From contig NXFV01000763.1 of the NCBI GenBank assembly GCA_002803225.1, positions 1-47,358 of the forward strand: a DNA stretch of 47,358 nucleotides. Reading direction: 5' to 3'. Position 1 is the first letter of the stretch. The number at the start of each line of letters is the position of its first letter. Shown here in pieces: positions 42,607-47,358 of the stretch. Position numbers and translations under genes: made by a program. The stretch comes from Gamarada debralockiae (lineage: Eukaryota > Ascomycota > Leotiomycetes > Helotiales > Hyphodiscaceae). The notes beneath the pieces were generated by a model. That model made no database searches. It was not told where the DNA came from and saw only the letters and a list, made by a program, of their open reading frames with translations.

Positions 42607-44972
42607 ATGCGCAGAAACACTGTCCTTGCTCTTGGAGCGCTTGTTAATTTTACAAAGGCGTCGAAATCCTCAAATCGCTCGTCTGATATATCTGTGGAAA
42701 AGAATATGTTCTCAAGCTTTACATATTCATTAATATCTGATATGTCGCCTACACCCTCATCCATTACAACTACCTCGACTCTATTGACGTCCTTGGACCC
42801 CAATGCTGCAGCACTTCTTCCAACCTCCTATATAACACAATGGTTTATCGGCCAAGTTAATCCCTACGGTCCAAATGGTTTGGGATTCCCTAATAACGCC
42901 CCTCCAAGCCTAGCAAGTTATTGCTCTTCGTTGTTCGTCTCTGCGAATTCTGCCTTCCTAAGTACCGTGGCTCCGAACACAATTATCGAATCCCCGTACG
43001 TGTTTACCGTGACTGATATTCCCTCGACTAGTACTCTCATTTCCGATGTTGCAACCACCGAATTCGTCGCAGAACAGGTATTTGTAAACAATCAGGAACT
43101 ATTCATCTATACGCCATCTGCGCCATGCTGTTTGAACTGTACCCTATTCGGTGGGACGGTTCAAGTGTATTACTGGCCCACTCCAGCTCCATCACCCCCG
43201 TGACGGCGTTGGTCAATGCCGCAAATTTCACCTTGTAAGTTATTCTTTTAATGTCTGTTTTGTAAAATGATCACACAGTTGACACAAGACCCTTTCTAGT
43301 ACCTCGCCTTCTGTTTATGTGGCGTTTCAATCATTATCTGCAATCAACTTGTGTGGACAGGTAGGTCAGACATATAATTCGACGACTCTTGCTTTCAATC
43401 CTGGCGAGCTTTCGACTGCTGCAGAATATTTCATCGACGAGGCTTATTGGTTTACCGATGCCAACGGCACCCCTCCTATTACTAACACCTTTGTCCCCCA
43501 ATTGAAAACTTTACACAAGCAGACTTTGGCAAAGCGTAAGTGATGTTTTCATTTTAAATGGGTGAATGTAGCTGACACTGAATTTCAGGACAGACTGTGC
43601 GGATATGACTACCGTAATGTCGTACCGGTATGACGATAGCAGCCTCGTTTTCGACCCAGGCTTGGGAGGCGATGACTCTATAACTATCACCCTGACTTAC
43701 AATCCCTGCTCCCCAAAAGTATCTGTACCGCCTCAGCTATTTACTATCAACCCTATGTAGACCGACTGCTTGAAAGGCATTGATGGGTTCTTCGACCCAC
43801 CATACACTTTGACTCAAGGCAATGGACTCTCGGCGTACTCTGCCATGGATCCTATCACGCCTGTCCCACAATCTCAAACCACTAGTGCTGCCGCTGCAGG
43901 CTCTACGCCAGCGCCTGTCACACCAGTTATCACCACGACTGATCCCGCGCAGGTAGCTCCAGTATCAAATCCTAGCCCTAATCCACCAGCATCGACACCA
44001 TCTAATGACGCTCCCATACAATCTCCGACCTCAGCCAACGACCCTTCCCTACAACTGAGCACTAACCCATCGGACCCCGCGGACCCACCTACAGATCCCG
44101 CAACTAGTCCTCCTTCACTATCCCCAGTTATTATCGCATCGCAAACCCTCGCGCCTGGTCCCCAGATAACCTATTCCTCAACAACCTACTTGCTCGCCAG
44201 CAACGGAGCAACCTTGATCATCGCCGGATCACAAGGAACAATTACCCAGATTCTAGCCACGCCTGCTCCTGCTCCCCTTTCCTCGTACGTCATCATCGGC
44301 AAACAGACAGTATCCGCCGGTTCTTCAGCAATTACCCTAAGCGGGACGACATATTCTCTCGCACCAGCCGGTAACGTGTTAGTAGTCGATGGCACAAGTC
44401 AGTACCTAATCGGATCACAAACCTTAGTACCAGGGGGAGCACCTATCACAGTATCCGGGACAGTAGCGAGTTTACTCCCTGGTGGATCGAGCGTGGTGAT
44501 TGCAGGAAGTACACTAGCTTTGAATGCCCTGATAGGAGCTAGACCAACTACGACTTCAGAAGTTGAATACATCATCGGCTCGCAGACGCTACGACCTGGT
44601 GGGGTCGCTATAGTAACGATATCTGGATCGGCCGTGCAGGTCAGCTTGCAAGCCGGGGGATCAAGTGTGGTGGTTGGGGGAACGACGACGATGCCGGTGA
44701 ACATGTTGGTTAGTGAGGGTGCGAAGAGCACTGAGGCCTTGGTTACGGCGACAGGGGTAGGTAGTATTATTGCTTCTATTGGGGGGCTTCTGACATCGGA
44801 ATCGACTAGTCAGTCGCCTTATATACTTGTACCAGCAGCTTCAACAATTGTAGGCTTTAATGGGTCAACGTTCACCGGTGCTGCGTCGGCGCTTCCCAGG
44901 AGGGAAGGCGTTTGGGTGATATGGTGGGGACTACTTTTGGGTTTTGGAACGATTGCGGTTGTGTTGATGTGA
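42607..44972 (+). pseudogene. GPI-type repeat surface protein gene with two one-base frameshifts and one stop
   Basis: The exons are 42607-43234, 43300-43535 and 43589-44972. The N-terminus 'MRRNTVLALGALVNFTKAS' may be a signal peptide. The ectodomain follows the pattern of a fungal surface family ('PSLASYCSSLFVSANSAFLS', 'CCLNCTLFGGTVQVYYWPTP', 'SPSVYVAFQSLSAINLCGQV', 'SAYSAMDPITPV'). After a Pro/Ser/Thr stalk come four repeats of about 37 aa ('IGSQTLVPGGAPITVSGT' type, 44126-44700). A hydrophobic C-terminus ('WVIWWGLLLGFGTIAVVLM') suits GPI attachment. Adding one C to each of the C5 runs at 43195 and 43495 restores all frames and both splices (750 codons). One in-frame TAG (43758-43760) remains, where relatives have Trp (TGG). 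It is either a recent pseudogene or a gene with sequence errors. Confidence 0.65.
44126..44700 (+). repeat. four diverged coding repeats of about 37 aa
   Basis: Each begins I(G/A)(S/K)QT(L/V) and ends GGSSVVIAGST or a variant. The nucleotide copies are diverged. They lie in the C-terminal half of the surface-protein gene. Confidence 0.7.
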
Positions 44973-45673
44973 TATGCAATGAGTAATATACAAGTACAAA
45001 GAGAGATATAGATACCCAGCCTCTGGACTAAAATTAAAGAGAGTATCCATATATTCGAATGTTGAAGAATGCCTGATTGACCGTAATTGTGAAGGCAGGA
45101 TTGTTTGGTCTTAGAACGTGGTTTGTTCAGAGGAGGATGTCGTGGTGCGATGTGCTGGGTTGAGAGGTGGCAAGATAGGGATACCTTAATAAGCACGAAT
45201 GATGGGCAGTGCCATAGTAGCCGACGAAATTAGGATAGGAGGAGAGGAAAGCAGAAGGATAGCAATTGGTGACTGGTCCTCTCCCGCTGTGGCGTGTTAA
45301 CACGGCTCACGGAAGGGCTTCCCTGGAACTAATATGTCTGCCATATATGATCGGATGGCTATTGTTTTTGAAGGGAAGAATAATCGAAGGATTGAATGTT
45401 TTGGGAATCTTTACTGTAGGTTTGGACTTGATAGTTTTCTGACACTACTACACGGGAAGTAAAGGAACAGCGCATACATTCATTCGTGATTCATTCTATG
45501 TTCCGAAAATGATCAAATATCAGCTATGTGTTTCGCTTTGAGTTTGTCCCTCGGTGTTCCATTGTTGTGCTTCAAGATCCCCCAAGAGGGTTCCTTCGTC
45601 CATGCTTCCCGCATTATGATGTAGAGTTATGTCATGAGCCGGCCAAGGACACATGAACTCCTCTCCCTCCGTC
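44973..45673. other. intergenic region between convergent genes
   Basis: No gene or repeat supported. Confidence 0.4.
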
Positions 45674-46195
45674 CTAAAGTCCACCACTCAAGAAATCCAT
45701 CTTTCCCAAATTCACGCCCTTCTGCCTAAACAACGCATAAACCATACTACAATGAAACCAAAAATTCGGCATCCCAAAGTTCTGCACATACTCAATCCCC
45801 TTCATCCTCAACCCCAACAGCTTAACATCCACCATCGCCTGATCCCTCCCCTCGAATTGCTCTCTAGTCGTTCTCTCCAATGCGTTTATCGTGAGCGCTA
45901 TCCTATCTCGAAGTCCCTCGAACGAAGTGAGAGAGGAAGAAGTGTCTTTCTCTCCGAGAATGGGCACCGGTGTGCCGAGAACGATGACGACGAGATTGCG
46001 GGCGATGGTGCAGATGTTTTGGATTTGGAAGAGGAGTGGATTCATGTCTGGTGCCAAGCGCCAGGCAAGCACTTCGGACTCCGGGATGTTGTGGGATTTG
46101 GTGTAGGCAGAGCCGAGGGAGAGGATGTGAGCGGTGTTTTTGAGTTGGCGAATATAGAGTGGGATGAAGGCGTCGTGGATGTTGACTGAAGACAT
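45674..46195 (-). CDS. DUF1993 family protein, 173 aa
   Basis: This is a single exon from ATG 46195 ('MSSVNIHDAFIPLYIRQLKN') to TAG 45674. The frame extends upstream only through non-ATG codons. Family landmarks are 'LAPDMNPLLFQIQNICTIAR', 'FEGLRDRIALTINALE', the Gln-Phe-Glu-Gly block 'TREQFEGRDQ', 'VQNFGMPNFWFHCSMVYALF' and the closing 'GVNLGKMDFL'. DUF1993 proteins are small helical proteins related in fold to DinB-like proteins and widespread in fungi and bacteria; their biochemical role is not established. Length fits the family (about 165-175 aa). No targeting signal. Confidence 0.9.
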   Translation of the reverse strand: MSSVNIHDAFIPLYIRQLKNTAHILSLGSAYTKSHNIPESEVLAWRLAPDMNPLLFQIQNICTIARNLVVIVLGTPVPILGEKDTSSSLTSFEGLRDRIALTINALERTTREQFEGRDQAMVDVKLLGLRMKGIEYVQNFGMPNFWFHCSMVYALFRQKGVNLGKMDFLSGGL

Positions 46196-46990
46196 CTTGA
46201 GTCTTATGGATATGTACTTGGTGGAGTGAGGTGACTGGGGTGAATTGATGTGGTCGTTGCAGAGATACGAGGTTGTGGAGAAAAGTCGTATTTCTTTGAA
46301 GGCGCTTTGGAAATGAGGTGACGGCTTTTGGTGTTGGCGATGTCGAGACTTCGATATGTTGGTCAAATGAGGTTTTTGATGGTATCAAGGTGTCCTTGGG
46401 CTTAGGTTCAGTTCCTCGAACAGAAGGAGCAAGAGTAAACGTGGAAAGCAGTGAAACAGCTTGTTCAGTCGGAGCTGATTGAATGAGTCGAAAGTCACAA
46501 TGGAATGAAGTGGACAAAGCTTCAAATTAGAATTGAGTAAACTAATCCTAGCTGGAAGTTATCCCACTGAGCTTATATATATCAGAAGCTGAGCCAGCGA
46601 AATTGAGAAGCCTCGCAGATATTGACGGGAGTACAGCAGGCGAGTTTGGAGCTTGCCTTAAACCCATAACTCCTGTGGGAGCTGGACTGACAGCGCCACA
46701 TATGGCCTATTTTCGGGTGTTCTGCCCCTGAATGGCAGGGGTGCCTTTCGGCGACCGAAACCTCAGCCTCTCCCCTGCGGTCAAAGCTGCGGCGCAGTAC
46801 GGAGATATGCTCGGAACTCGAGAATATGGATTGATATGCGGAAAGAACATGCAGAATTCCATCACATCTCTCGTTGATGGTCACTTAAACTGTCGTTGCC
46901 GATTATATAACCCTTGGTCTGGCAGAAATTACCACAACGCTAGCCTATCTTAGTAAAGTCGAACTTCTGTGTCCTCCGATTAGATACTAG
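46196..46990. other. intergenic region
   Basis: Promoter side of the DUF1993 gene; a TATATATA box lies near 46575. No further gene supported. Confidence 0.4.
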
Positions 46991-47149
46991 AGTGCTAGCC
47001 TGCGGCTCGCACGAAGCCTTCGCACTTTCAGAAGAAAAAGGGCTAGTGATTTAATAGCTCTTATGGCTGTAAAAGTGCCCCCAAAAATTATCGAGATAAT
47101 AGATCGATTAGGCGATACAATCATGCAGATACAGGGACAAAATGTGTAA
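46991..47149 (+). other. coding-like fragment next to a retroelement-like end
   Basis: A 52-codon frame without ATG reads 'SASLRLARSLRTFRRKRASD', 'LIALMAVKVPPKIIEIIDRL' and 'GDTIMQIQGQNV', then stops at 47147-47149. It could be the 3' end of a mobile-element ORF or a gene tail. Not recognised. Confidence 0.3.
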
Positions 47150-47358
47150 CCCCGGACCGGACTAACTTAGACCCGGTTTTCGGTGTAGAAAGTTTCCGGT
47201 AAGCTTTTCGAAGCCCCTTCTTTTCTTAGCAAGCTAAGAAGTACGAAGGCATTAGTTATACTTATTTCACGTGACTCTCTGTTTTAGGCATAGCTGCGTT
47301 CTAATCTGCTAAATTCATTGGCCAAAGGTCCTTGCTAGCGTTGTGGTAGTTTCTGCCA
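47145..47358. mobile_element. possible start of an LTR, cut by the window edge
   Basis: From TGTAACCCCGG at 47145 the sequence has the look of a retroelement LTR start: a CCGG-rich first 60 bp with several CCGG and CCGGTTTTCGG repeats, then AT-rich DNA. The stop codon of the preceding frame overlaps the first bases, as in many LTR elements. The other end is outside the window. Confidence 0.3.

Noticed and set aside
45653..46189. 178-codon plus-strand frame opposite the DUF1993 gene
   Set aside because: It is fully antisense to a clear family member; an antisense shadow.
1..47358. CRISPR array, bacterial operon or prophage
   Set aside because: No regularly spaced repeats; introns and gene families are clearly fungal.
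1..47358. tRNA or rRNA genes
   Set aside because: No cloverleaf or rRNA core sequence was recognised by eye; a covariance-model scan would be needed to exclude them.

Overview
The window reads as nuclear DNA of a filamentous ascomycete. Genes are interrupted by short GT..AG introns (about 40 to 210 bp), start codons sit in fungal-type contexts, and families typical of moulds are present (LaeA-like methyltransferase, cnxH/MoaE, Sco1, RBM5-like splicing factor, Ser/Thr-rich surface proteins). The overall gene set feels like Leotiomycetes, but that placement is inference only.

Layout. 1-970: 5' part of a piggyBac-type transposase running off the left edge. 1.3-4.3 kb: a six-exon gene whose single reading frame joins a caspase-like (C14) domain to a LaeA-like SAM methyltransferase; this is the most unusual gene here. 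4.8-6.3 kb: a decayed Cys-rich gene ending in about 60-bp repeats with dibasic (KKR) sites. 6.8-13.1 kb: ordinary genes, namely a small secreted protein, an SDR sugar-alcohol dehydrogenase, an RBM5-like splicing factor, and the molybdopterin synthase large subunit, which is divergent from the splicing factor. 14.1-18.2 kb: a heavily decayed copy of an unknown gene family whose intact paralogue follows at 19.8-22.3 kb. 22.7-23.0 kb: a degenerate minisatellite. 23.3-24.3 kb: a Ser/Pro-rich protein. 26.9-29.2 kb: a single-pass mucin-like membrane protein. 29.4-33.1 kb: gene debris with a solo-LTR-like element. 33.9-37.8 kb: a long coiled-coil protein and Sco1. 39.2-41.2 kb: a conserved unknown protein and a HAD hydrolase. 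41.6-42.0 kb: a 347-bp MITE with a TA duplication. 42.6-45.0 kb: a GPI-type repeat surface protein with lesions. 45.7-46.2 kb: a DUF1993 protein. The right edge looks like the start of another retroelement.

The housekeeping genes are independent functions: splicing, molybdenum cofactor, cytochrome oxidase copper loading, polyol metabolism. They do not form an obvious cluster. Mobile elements and decayed genes lie between them, as in accessory fungal DNA. In several otherwise good genes the frame is restored by changing one base in a homopolymer run (27,441; 39,295; 43,195; 43,495), so some apparent pseudogenes may reflect base-calling errors. All gene models were built by hand from splice signals, reading frame and family knowledge; no database search was made.
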